This document shows, piece after piece, positions 1 to 6,379 of a stretch of DNA of 6,379 nt (position 1 is the stretch's first letter; each line of letters starts with the position of its first letter). Origin of the DNA: Desulfuromonas sp. (GTDB taxonomy: Bacteria > Desulfobacterota > Desulfuromonadia > Desulfuromonadales > Trichloromonadaceae). The stretch lies in contig JAQYWA010000123.1 of NCBI GenBank assembly GCA_030145265.1, forward strand, positions 1 through 6,379, in the 5' to 3' direction. Under the pieces are notes generated by a model. It made no database searches and had not been told where the DNA came from. It saw nothing but the letters and a program-made list of their open reading frames with translations. The translations under genes were made by a program, and so were the position numbers.

Positions 1-852
1 GAAACCGGGATGAAGTGCACCATCCTCGAACAGCCGGAGCTGGAAAAGGAGCAAATGGGCGCCCTGCTCGGGGTGGCCCAGGGGAGTATCCGCGAACCAC
101 GTCTGATCATCCTCGAATACCAGGGCGACCAAAACCATTCCCGACCGATCGCCCTGGTCGGCAAGGGGGTGGTGTTCGACGCCGGCGGAATTTCCCTCAA
201 ACCGGCGGAAAAAATGGACGAGATGAAAATGGACATGGCCGGCGGCGCCGCCGTTCTGGGAACCCTGCTGACCGCATCGCTGCTCAACCTGCCGATCAAC
301 CTGGTCGGGATCATTCCGGCCGTAGAAAACATGCCCTCAGGAAGCGCCATCCGGCCCGGCGACATCCTGACCTCGAAGGCGGGAAAAACCATTGAAATCC
401 TCAACACCGACGCCGAAGGACGCCTGATCCTGGCCGACGCCCTCACCTATGCCAAGCGGTTCGATCCCCGGGTGGTGATCGATCTGGCGACCCTGACCGG
501 CGCCTGCATCATTGCCCTGGGGCATCATGCCTCCGCCGTCCTGGGCAACCATGAAGGCCTGGTTCGTCAATTGATCAAGGCGGGCGAACAAACCGGTGAA
601 CGGCTCTGGCAACTGCCACTGTGGGACGACTATGCCGCACAACTCAAAAGCGAAGTGGCCGATCTGAAAAACACCGGTGGCCGTCCGGCCGGGACCATCA
701 CCGCCGCCGCTTTCCTGCAACAATTCGCAGGCGACTTCACCTGGGCCCATGTCGACATAGCCAGCACCGCGTGGGAAGAAAAAGGCCGCCCGTATATTCC
801 CAAAGGCGCCAGCGGCACCGGGGTTCGGCTTCTGGTGCAATATCTCCGCTAA
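1..852 (+). CDS. pepA: Leucyl aminopeptidase (M17 family), C-terminal part, 5' end outside window
   Basis: Cytosolic di-zinc/manganese exopeptidase that removes N-terminal residues, especially Leu, from peptides and contributes to peptide turnover. The reading frame is open from base 1; the ATG at position 10 is internal, not a start. The 283 visible codons are the catalytic domain. Counting from base 1, the metal ligands are Lys55 (GKG), Asp60 (FDAGG), Asp78 (KMDMAGG), and Asp137 and Glu139 in the signature NTDAEGRL. The catalytic Lys67 and Arg141 are also present. The spacing between these residues matches E. coli PepA (Lys270, Asp275, Lys282, Asp293, Asp352, Glu354, Arg356) with a constant offset of 215, so roughly 215 N-terminal residues lie upstream and the full protein would be about 498 residues, normal for the family. 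The C-terminus ends in a typical GTGVRLLVQYLR. No terminator is obvious after the TAA. Confidence 0.96.
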   Translation, partial: ETGMKCTILEQPELEKEQMGALLGVAQGSIREPRLIILEYQGDQNHSRPIALVGKGVVFDAGGISLKPAEKMDEMKMDMAGGAAVLGTLLTASLLNLPINLVGIIPAVENMPSGSAIRPGDILTSKAGKTIEILNTDAEGRLILADALTYAKRFDPRVVIDLATLTGACIIALGHHASAVLGNHEGLVRQLIKAGEQTGERLWQLPLWDDYAAQLKSEVADLKNTGGRPAGTITAAAFLQQFAGDFTWAHVDIASTAWEEKGRPYIPKGASGTGVRLLVQYLR

Positions 853-860
853 TCGGGCGC

Positions 861-889
861 TTGACAGCAGGGGGGTCCGTGTTAATCAT
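861..889 (+). promoter_or_regulatory. Candidate sigma-70 promoter for the small double-CxxC protein gene
   Basis: A perfect TTGACA -35 box (861-866) is followed after 17 bases by AATCAT (884-889), a 4 of 6 match to the -10 consensus. Transcription would start near 896, about 23 bases before the GTG start at 919. The -35 is convincing and the -10 is weak. Confidence 0.4.
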
Positions 890-898
890 ATGATCATA
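885..898. promoter_or_regulatory. Overlapping perfect palindromes at the putative -10/start site (possible operator)
   Basis: ATCATATGAT (885-894) and TATGATCATA (889-898) are both perfect 10-base palindromes that share six bases. They lie over the proposed -10 box and transcription start of the next gene, where a repressor would be expected to bind. No known operator consensus is recognised, so the regulatory role is an inference from position and symmetry. Confidence 0.25.
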
Positions 899-918
899 CT
901 CTAATAAGGAGGCGTGTC

Positions 919-1122
919 GTGCTCATATACTGCGCGTGGTGCGGAAACTATCAGGGATCCACACCGGCCAAGGGACACCAGATCCGACCGAATATCTGCG
1001 AAATTGACACCTCAACCATCTGCCCTTCCTGCCTGAAAAAATTCATCCAGGGCGCCCCGGTTACGTTCTCCGCCTGCCTGGCGACTGCCTTTCCAGCTGA
1101 ATACTGCCGCCCTGACAGTTGA
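919..1122 (+). CDS. Small protein with two CxxC pairs, putative zinc-ribbon type
   Basis: A 67-residue hypothetical protein starting at GTG. The start is chosen because a near-perfect Shine-Dalgarno (TAAGGAGG, 905-912) lies six bases upstream. Cys5-x2-Cys8 (CAWCG) and Cys35-x2-Cys38 (ICPSCLKKF) form two knuckle-like pairs 26 residues apart, with further cysteines at 27, 53 and 63, so seven of 67 residues are Cys. This suggests a structural zinc site. The pattern C-x2-C, then ICPxC followed by a basic/hydrophobic tail, resembles a short module I recall at the ends of PAS and response-regulator proteins in Geobacter relatives; here it stands alone. That resemblance is from memory and the function is unknown. 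There is no signal peptide or membrane segment. The gene has its own promoter-like sequence, lies 66 bases after pepA, and is probably monocistronic. Confidence 0.72.
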   Translation: MLIYCAWCGNYQGSTPAKGHQIRPNICEIDTSTICPSCLKKFIQGAPVTFSACLATAFPAEYCRPDS

Positions 1123-1186
1123 CCAGGATTTAAGCGGGCGCAAAACCAACCAATAGCGTAAACTCATTATTTTCCTTCAAGCTGGA

Positions 1187-1254
1187 TTGCATTTATCCAT
1201 TCATCCGCTAAACTTTCTACCGCTTGCATGGCTCCGCCAGACGGGAAACAGCGG
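1187..1254 (+). promoter_or_regulatory. Weak promoter candidate and folded leader upstream of the first cold-shock gene
   Basis: The 180-base gap 1123-1302 holds no supported gene. TTGCAT (1187-1192) and TAAACT (1209-1214), separated by 16 bases, could be a weak -35/-10 pair, giving a leader of about 80 bases before the ATG at 1303. Just downstream CCGCT (1220-1224) can pair with AGCGG (1250-1254), enclosing a smaller CCG/CGG stem (1234-1236 with 1242-1244). Leaders of cold-shock mRNAs are often long and structured, so this fits, but both the promoter and the fold are weak by eye. Confidence 0.22.
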
Positions 1255-1302
1255 GGACCTGAAGTCAACTGCATCCAATCAAAGCAAAGGGGAGAGCGAA
1301 AG

Positions 1303-1503
1303 ATGCAACAGGGGAAAGTCAAATGGTTCAGTGATGCCAAGGGGTTCGGATTTATTGAGCAGGAAAATGGACCGGATATTTTCGTCCACTTTTCGGTAAT
1401 CGAAATGGAAGGATTCAAGACTCTCGCCGAAGGCGAACAAGTCTCCTTCAATATCCTTGAAGGACCCAGGGGACCGCAGGCCCAGAACGTCAACAAAAGC
1501 TGA
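1303..1503 (+). CDS. csp: Cold-shock protein, CspA family (first of a tandem pair)
   Basis: A 66-residue single cold-shock domain (five-stranded OB fold) that binds single-stranded RNA or DNA. Proteins of this family act as RNA chaperones that melt mRNA secondary structure or tune transcription and translation. Both nucleic-acid-binding motifs are intact: RNP1 KGFGFI at residues 13-18 and RNP2 IFVHFS at 26-31, preceded by the KWF aromatic patch at 7-9. The start at 1303 is preferred because AAGGGGAG (about 1287-1294) is eight bases upstream and the protein then begins as family members do. An in-frame ATG at 1228 would add an atypical 25-residue extension without a ribosome-binding site. The protein is 42/66 identical to the product of the next gene, so the two are probably tandem duplicates. 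No terminator was found after the TGA; cold inducibility cannot be read from the sequence. Confidence 0.95.
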   Translation: MQQGKVKWFSDAKGFGFIEQENGPDIFVHFSVIEMEGFKTLAEGEQVSFNILEGPRGPQAQNVNKS

Positions 1504-1559
1504 CAACTGCCGCCGCGAGAAGAAAAAAACCCGATCCACATGCTTTCACGGGAAACTTC

Positions 1560-1610
1560 CCACAAAAAAAACAATAAAAAGTTGTCATGCCACTGTTTTT
1601 ATGCTAGTTA
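1560..1610 (+). promoter_or_regulatory. Promoter with UP-like A-tract for the second cold-shock gene
   Basis: TTGTCA (1582-1587, 5 of 6 to the -35 consensus) is separated by 17 bases from TAGTTA (1605-1610), which is preceded by TG at 1602-1603, giving an extended -10 arrangement. The 20 bases directly upstream of the -35 (1561-1580) are almost all A, as in UP elements bound by the RNA polymerase alpha subunit. The -10 hexamer itself is poor; the extended TG and UP-like tract raise confidence. The start would be near 1617, leaving a leader of about 140 bases. Confidence 0.45.
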
Positions 1611-1616
1611 CTCAGC

Positions 1617-1758
1617 TCAGTTCCGGCAATTTATGTTCGCCAAACAAGCAATGAAGCATACAGCACTGTGGGTTGAACGCTTCATTTGTGGATAGAACCA
1701 CCGGGACTTTCATTTCAACACCGGACGACCCGGAGAACACAAAAGGAGCACAAGAAAA
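1617..1758 (+). promoter_or_regulatory. Long structured 5' leader of the second cold-shock gene
   Basis: The predicted leader of about 142 bases is similar in length to the long leaders of cspA-type mRNAs. It holds a perfect 8-base stem AATGAAGC (1650-1657) / GCTTCATT (1679-1686) with a 21-base loop. A GTGG/CCAC hairpin (1688-1691 with 1698-1701) and a CCGG/CCGG hairpin (1721-1724 with 1730-1733) lie just before the ribosome-binding site. CCGGG at 1701-1705 can instead pair with CCCGG at 1729-1733, which would exclude the two small hairpins. A temperature-dependent switch is an inference; the complementarities are directly visible. Confidence 0.4.
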
Positions 1759-1959
1759 ATGGCACAAGGTACTGTCAAGTGGTTTAACGATGCTAAAGGG
1801 TTCGGCTTCATTCAACAGGACGACGGCCCCGATGTCTTCGCCCATTTCTCGGCCATCGCTGGCGATGGGTTCAAATCCCTGGCCGAAGGTGAGCGGGTTG
1901 AGTTTGACGTAATTGAAGGCCAGAAAGGCCCTCAAGCGGCCAACATCGTCAAAATCTAA
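1759..1959 (+). CDS. csp: Cold-shock protein, CspA family (second of a tandem pair)
   Basis: A 66-residue single cold-shock domain, expected to bind single-stranded nucleic acid in the cytoplasm as an RNA chaperone. RNP1 (KGFGFI, residues 13-18) and RNP2 (VFAHFS, 26-31) are present, with Ala in RNP2 where the upstream paralog has Val; the KWF patch is at residues 7-9. The start is supported by AAAAGGAG (1741-1748), ten bases before the ATG, and by alignment with its paralog. Compared with the upstream copy it is more acidic in the second half (for example Glu48 and Asp50 replace Ser and Asn), which could alter RNA affinity. It has its own promoter-like sequence and long leader, and ends 19 bases before a strong intrinsic terminator, so it is probably transcribed independently, perhaps with read-through from the first copy. 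Confidence 0.96.
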   Translation: MAQGTVKWFNDAKGFGFIQQDDGPDVFAHFSAIAGDGFKSLAEGERVEFDVIEGQKGPQAANIVKI

Positions 1960-1978
1960 CAAGACATCCGCAACATGC

Positions 1979-2012
1979 AAAAAACTCCGCAATCCTGTTG
2001 CGGAGTTTTTTT
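1979..2012 (+). terminator. Intrinsic (rho-independent) terminator after the cold-shock genes
   Basis: A perfect 11-base stem, AAACTCCGCAA (1982-1992) with TTGCGGAGTTT (1998-2008), encloses a 5-base loop TCCTG and runs into seven Ts (2006-2012). Six As precede the stem (1979-1984), so it could also stop transcripts arriving from the other strand. It separates the cold-shock genes from the serA-hisZ-purA unit. Confidence 0.92.
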
Positions 2013-2022
2013 ATGCCTACTC

Positions 2023-2033
2023 GGTGCCGCACC
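2023..2033. repeat. Copy 1 of an 11-base hyphenated palindrome that brackets the SerA-family gene
   Basis: GGTGCCGCACC (GGTG-CCG-CACC) occurs here, 11 bases past the terminator, and again at 3763-3773, directly after the SerA-family stop codon. Only two copies are seen and flanking bases differ, so this may be a small repeat element, a protein-binding site, or coincidence. Confidence 0.3.
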
Positions 2034-2087
2034 TATCTCCCTGTTTTACCTTTCATTTCCGGGCCATGAAAGGGTCCGGCTTTGGCC

Positions 2088-2116
2088 TTGACAGAACGCC
2101 CGGGTATTGCTAACGT
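2088..2116 (+). promoter_or_regulatory. Sigma-70 promoter for the serA-hisZ-purA unit
   Basis: A perfect TTGACA -35 (2088-2093), a 17-base spacer and TAACGT (2111-2116) preceded by TG at 2108-2109 form a consensus-spaced extended -10 promoter. The -10 hexamer matches at 3 of 6 positions, but the perfect -35 and TG motif compensate. Transcription would start near 2123, about 55 bases before the ATG at 2178. The open frame that extends back to 2082 overlaps this promoter, which argues against any earlier translation start. Confidence 0.55.
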
Positions 2117-2177
2117 ACCTTGTTTGGAGAGCCGCAGAACATCCTGCCAATCCAGCAAAACAACCAGGGTGGGGACC

Positions 2178-3761
2178 ATGAAAGTACTTGTTTCTGACAA
2201 GTTTTCAATGGAAGGGCTCAAAGTCTTCGAAAACGCCAAGGGGATTACTCTCAAGTACCGCCCGGGCATGACCGAAGATGAGCTACTCAGCGCTGTCGCC
2301 GACATCGATGCACTGGTGGTGCGCGGGGGTACCCAGATTACCGAAAAGGTACTGCAGGCGGCGCCAAGGCTCAAGGTGGTCGGCCGGGCCGGCATCGGGG
2401 TCGAAAACCTGAATCTGGCGGCAGCCAACGCCAAGGGAGTGGTTATCATGAACACTCCGTTCGGCAGCACCACCACCATAGCCGAATACACCATTGCCCT
2501 GCTGCTGGCGCTGGCCCGCCATATCCCGCAAGCTCACGCCGCCACCAAGGCCGGCGAATGGGACAGCTACCGCTATCTCGGCATCGATATCGCCGGCCGC
2601 ACCCTTGGGGTGATCGGCGCCGGCAAAATCGGCCGCATGGTGATCGAACGGGCACTGGCCCTGCGCATGCGGGTCCTGGTGCACGACCCCTACCTGGCCG
2701 AAGAACTGGCCCGACAGCTCGGCACCGAACTGGTCGACTTTGATGAGCTTCTCTCCCGCTCGGACTTCATCAGCCTGCATGTGCCGCTGAACATCGAGAC
2801 CGAAGGGATCATAGACGCAGAAGCCCTGAGCAAGGTCAAGCGCAGCTGCTATATCATCAACTGCGCGGCCGGCCGCGTGATTGACGAGGACGCCCTGGCC
2901 CAGGCCCTGCGAGACGGACGGGTAGCCGGGGCCGCCCTCGACGTTTTCGCCAACCAACCGCCGGGCAAGGACCATCCACTACTGAACCTCGACCAGGTCA
3001 TCTGCACTCCGCACCTGCGCGCCGCCACCCGCGACGCCCAGGTCAACGTCACCGTACAGACGGCCCACCAGATCGTCGACTTTCTGCAAAAAGGGATCGT
3101 TGTCAACGCCCTCAACGTACCGTCGGTCAATGCGGAAATGCTCTTGATCCTCCGCCCCTACGTCGAACTGGCTGAGCGCCTGGGGGCTTTTCAGGCGCAG
3201 CGCTATGCCCGGGGCATCAAGGAAGTCACCATCGAATATTCCGGCAGCGTCACCGGGTTTCCTGTCGAGCCCCTGACCATGGCCGTGCTCAAGGGCCTGC
3301 TGACGCCGATGATCGGCTCGATGGTCAACTTCGTGAATGCTACCCACAGGGCCCGCGAACGGGGCATCCGGGTGGTTGAGGCCAAGAGCAGCACCGCCGA
3401 GGGATTCGCCAACATGATTCGGCTCACGGTGACCAGCGAAGACGGAGTACATTCAGTAACCGGCACCGTGTTCAGCGCCGATGATTATCGAATCGTCAGG
3501 GTCGACGATTATCACGTTGAAGCGATTCCTGAAGGACATATCCTGATTCTGCACAACGATGACCGCCCCGGCGTTATCGGCTTTATCGGCCAGGCCCTGG
3601 CAAAATCCGGCGTCAACATTGCCATGATGAACCTCTCGCGGCGCAAAATACAGGGCAAGGCCATTTCCCTGATCAACGTCGACAGCCGGATACCGGATTC
3701 GCTGCTTGAAGAATTGCGCAGCAACGAACATATACTTTCAGCCGTTCAGGTTCAGCTCTGA
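2178..3761 (+). CDS. serA: SerA-family protein (D-3-phosphoglycerate dehydrogenase-like) with an atypical active site
   Basis: By overall similarity this is long-form phosphoglycerate dehydrogenase, which makes 3-phosphohydroxypyruvate in the first step of serine synthesis. The 527-residue length is normal. Order: N-terminal substrate domain (about 1-98), NAD domain with GAGKIG at 147-152 and Asp170 after the second strand (NAD preference), return of the substrate domain (about 286-315), intervening ASB-like domain (about 320-450), and a C-terminal ACT domain (454-527; HNDDRPGV at 459-466) of the serine-binding type. The active site is odd: the catalytic Arg of the NCARGG motif is Ala231 (NCAAGR), the catalytic Glu before PP is Gln260 (FANQPP), and only His279 remains. 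The substrate loop reads RGGTQ (49-53) rather than RSATK, and Ser130 replaces Arg in the WxR motif. Start chosen at ATG 2178 (purine-rich AGGGTGGGG just upstream; N-terminus MKVLVSD typical). Family membership is certain; phosphoglycerate dehydrogenase activity is doubtful. Confidence 0.9.
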   Translation: MKVLVSDKFSMEGLKVFENAKGITLKYRPGMTEDELLSAVADIDALVVRGGTQITEKVLQAAPRLKVVGRAGIGVENLNLAAANAKGVVIMNTPFGSTTTIAEYTIALLLALARHIPQAHAATKAGEWDSYRYLGIDIAGRTLGVIGAGKIGRMVIERALALRMRVLVHDPYLAEELARQLGTELVDFDELLSRSDFISLHVPLNIETEGIIDAEALSKVKRSCYIINCAAGRVIDEDALAQALRDGRVAGAALDVFANQPPGKDHPLLNLDQVICTPHLRAATRDAQVNVTVQTAHQIVDFLQKGIVVNALNVPSVNAEMLLILRPYVELAERLGAFQAQRYARGIKEVTIEYSGSVTGFPVEPLTMAVLKGLLTPMIGSMVNFVNATHRARERGIRVVEAKSSTAEGFANMIRLTVTSEDGVHSVTGTVFSADDYRIVRVDDYHVEAIPEGHILILHNDDRPGVIGFIGQALAKSGVNIAMMNLSRRKIQGKAISLINVDSRIPDSLLEELRSNEHILSAVQVQL

Positions 3762-3774
3762 GGGTGCCGCACCC
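3762..3774. repeat. Copy 2 of the palindrome, directly after the SerA-family stop codon
   Basis: GGGTGCCGCACCC forms a 5-base stem (GGGTG/CACCC) with a CCG loop and contains the same 11 bases as 2023-2033. Five Ts follow only at 3785-3789, 11 bases beyond the stem, so it is a poor intrinsic terminator; at most it could attenuate or stabilise the mRNA between serA and hisZ. Confidence 0.3.
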
Positions 3775-3833
3775 CCGGGTAACGTTTTTCATTCAAGCTG
3801 CACTGCAACGCCCCTAAAAGGACTGCACCACTT

Positions 3834-5120
3834 ATGACTGTCGACAATCCCCCCCTTGAAGCCATCCTCCCCAAGGGGGTCAAAGACTTCCTGCCGGTCA
3901 AAGCCGCCAAGATTGATTTTCTGCAGAAAACCCTGCTGTCGGTTTTTTCCCAATGGGGCTTTCGCCCCATCGTCCCCCCGTCCCTTGAATACCTGGACGT
4001 CCTCGAACGAGGGCTGGGTGAAGGACTGCGCGAAAAAACCTTTCGCTTCGACGATCGCCAGAGCGGGAAGCTGGTAGCCTTTACTCCCGACATCACCCCC
4101 CAGGTGGCCCGCATTGTCGCCACCCGCATGAAAGACGTCCCGCTGCCGCTGCGCCTCTGCTATACCGGCCGGGTATTGCGCCACACCGAGCAGCAGGCCG
4201 GCAAGGACCGCGAGATTTTTCAGGCCGGCGTCGAAATGATCGGCCTCGAAAGTCCGGAAGCGGACGCCGAGATGATCGCCATGGCCGTCGAAAGCCTCAA
4301 GGCCCTCGGCGCCAAGGAATTCACCATCGACGTCGGCCAGGTCGAGTTTTTTCGCGGCGTCATGGCCGACCTGCGCCTGCCGGCGCCACTTGCGGCCGAA
4401 CTGCAGGGCGCCATCGCCCGCAAGGACAACTCGACCCTGAAGACGCTCCTCGAAAAAGCCCCCCTCGATGACCGGGCCCGCGAAGAGATTCTTGCCCTGC
4501 CGCGACTGTTCGGCGGCCGCGAAGTGCTGGCCAAGGCCGAGCGGGCCGTATCCAACGACCGCTCCCGCCGGGCCCTCGACAACCTCGCCCAGGTGCTCGA
4601 CATCCTCACCGTTTACGGCGTCGAAGACCACGTCACCTTCGACCTCGGCGAACTGCGCGGCCTCGACTACCACACCGGGCTGACCTTCCAGGGTTTTCTC
4701 ACCGGCATCGGCAGGGCAGTCTGCCTCGGCGGCCGCTACGACAACCTCACCGCCCGCTACGGCTACCCGGCCCCCGCGACCGGCTTCGCCTTCAACCTGC
4801 TGAACCTGCTGTTCGCTCTCGACAAAGAACTCGACACGGTAGCCACCCACCAGACCGACGTGTTGATCTTTCAGACCGGAACCAACAAACAGGCGGCCCA
4901 GCAAATTGCCCTGACCCTTCGCAACAAGGGCTATTCCGCCGCGCGCGACATTATCGCTCGAGACTTGCAGGATTCCATCAGTTACGCACACAAGATGAAC
5001 TTCCGCTTCATCCTGTGTGCCGGAGAAAATCGCGAACAAGTCCTGATCCGCAACCTGGCTGACGGGTCGGAACGCAAACTTGCGTATCAGGATATTTTCG
5101 CTGAGGATTTTGCTCTTTAA
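3834..5120 (+). CDS. hisZ: ATP phosphoribosyltransferase regulatory subunit
   Basis: HisZ is a histidyl-tRNA synthetase paralog that has lost aminoacylation. It forms a hetero-octamer with short-form HisG and is required for activity and histidine feedback control of the first step of histidine synthesis (ATP + PRPP). At 428 residues it has a class II synthetase-like core: LPKGVKDFLP near residue 12, a motif-2-like stretch at about 107-137 (YTGRVLRHTE, then FQAGVEMIG), and the histidine-binding motif RGLDYHTG at 275-282, where HisRS usually has RGLDYYTG. From about residue 341 an alpha/beta segment resembles the HisRS anticodon-binding domain, which shorter HisZ proteins lack. HisRS itself is less likely because the core sequence is HisZ-like and motif 2 is divergent. 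A Shine-Dalgarno AAAAGGA (3816-3822) lies 11 bases upstream. It sits 72 bases after serA and 23 before purA, probably in one operon. Its presence predicts a short-form hisG elsewhere in the genome. Confidence 0.9.
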   Translation: MTVDNPPLEAILPKGVKDFLPVKAAKIDFLQKTLLSVFSQWGFRPIVPPSLEYLDVLERGLGEGLREKTFRFDDRQSGKLVAFTPDITPQVARIVATRMKDVPLPLRLCYTGRVLRHTEQQAGKDREIFQAGVEMIGLESPEADAEMIAMAVESLKALGAKEFTIDVGQVEFFRGVMADLRLPAPLAAELQGAIARKDNSTLKTLLEKAPLDDRAREEILALPRLFGGREVLAKAERAVSNDRSRRALDNLAQVLDILTVYGVEDHVTFDLGELRGLDYHTGLTFQGFLTGIGRAVCLGGRYDNLTARYGYPAPATGFAFNLLNLLFALDKELDTVATHQTDVLIFQTGTNKQAAQQIALTLRNKGYSAARDIIARDLQDSISYAHKMNFRFILCAGENREQVLIRNLADGSERKLAYQDIFAEDFAL

Positions 5121-5140
5121 GCCTATCAGGAGACAATTAA

Positions 5141-6379
<1,239 letters not shown>

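Noticed and set aside
1228..1302. An in-frame upstream ATG extending the first cold-shock protein by 25 residues
   Set aside because: No ribosome-binding site precedes it, the extension does not look like a cold-shock protein, and a good Shine-Dalgarno precedes the ATG at 1303.
1549..1573. GGGAA/TTCCC palindrome followed by an A-run, considered as a terminator after the first cold-shock gene
   Set aside because: The loop is too small, and the following run is A, not T, on the + strand; on the - strand the T-run precedes the hairpin. It does not make a terminator in either direction.
1167..1574. A 135-codon - strand open frame across the first cold-shock gene
   Set aside because: It runs antisense to a clear cold-shock domain. 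Its last 20 codons (after an ATG near 1229) look protein-like, but the short ORF has no recognisable family or promoter.
1501..1587. 8-base inverted repeat TGACAACT/AGTTGTCA between the cold-shock genes
   Set aside because: The arms are 71 bases apart, and an 8-base match in a gap this size is expected by chance.
2082..2177. A TTG-started extension of the SerA-family protein
   Set aside because: It overlaps the predicted promoter and transcription start, and family proteins begin at MKVLVSD, as with the ATG at 2178.
3762..3789. Hairpin plus five Ts as an intrinsic terminator between serA and hisZ
   Set aside because: The stem is only five base pairs and the T-run begins 11 bases after it, so it does not meet the usual terminator form.
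3789..5039. A 416-codon open frame on the - strand opposite hisZ
   Set aside because: It is a shadow of a GC-rich gene: its composition is dominated by Val, Gly, Glu and Ala with no recognisable motif, while the + strand frame encodes a full HisZ.

Overview
The window is an ordinary-looking stretch of bacterial chromosome with every supported gene on the + strand. The protein sequences, the hisZ-purA pairing and a small double-CxxC protein of a kind I associate with Geobacter, Pelobacter and Desulfuromonas relatives suggest a deltaproteobacterium of the Desulfuromonadota. That placement comes from memory of family sequences, not from a search. I see no IS, phage, CRISPR, tRNA or rRNA signal, and I did not find a multi-gene undescribed system.

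Layout. Positions 1-852 hold the 3' part of pepA (leucyl aminopeptidase; all metal and catalytic residues of the C-terminal domain are present). A GTG-started 67-residue protein with two CxxC pairs follows (919-1122) behind its own promoter-like sequence and an AT-rich palindrome. Next come two single-domain cold-shock proteins in tandem (1303-1503 and 1759-1959; 42 of 66 residues identical by hand alignment). The second has a plausible UP-element promoter, a structured leader of about 140 nt, and a strong intrinsic terminator (1979-2012) that closes this part of the window.

A new transcription unit appears to start at a TTGACA / extended -10 promoter (2088-2116). It reads a SerA-family gene (2178-3761), hisZ (3834-5120) and purA (5144 to the window end, about 20 residues short of complete), with gaps of 72 and 23 bases and no convincing terminator between them. 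HisZ is the regulatory partner of short-form HisG, which commits ATP to histidine synthesis. PurA makes adenylosuccinate from IMP. Because histidine synthesis releases AICAR, which re-enters the purine pathway as IMP, hisZ and purA make metabolic sense together.

The most notable observation is in the SerA-family protein. It has the full long-form architecture (substrate domain, NAD domain, intervening domain, ACT domain), but two of the three catalytic residues of D-2-hydroxyacid dehydrogenases are replaced: Arg by Ala231 and Glu by Gln260. Only His279 remains, and several phosphoglycerate-contact positions are also altered. It may be a pseudoenzyme, a serine-sensing regulator, or an enzyme with different chemistry, so its annotation as phosphoglycerate dehydrogenase should be treated with caution.
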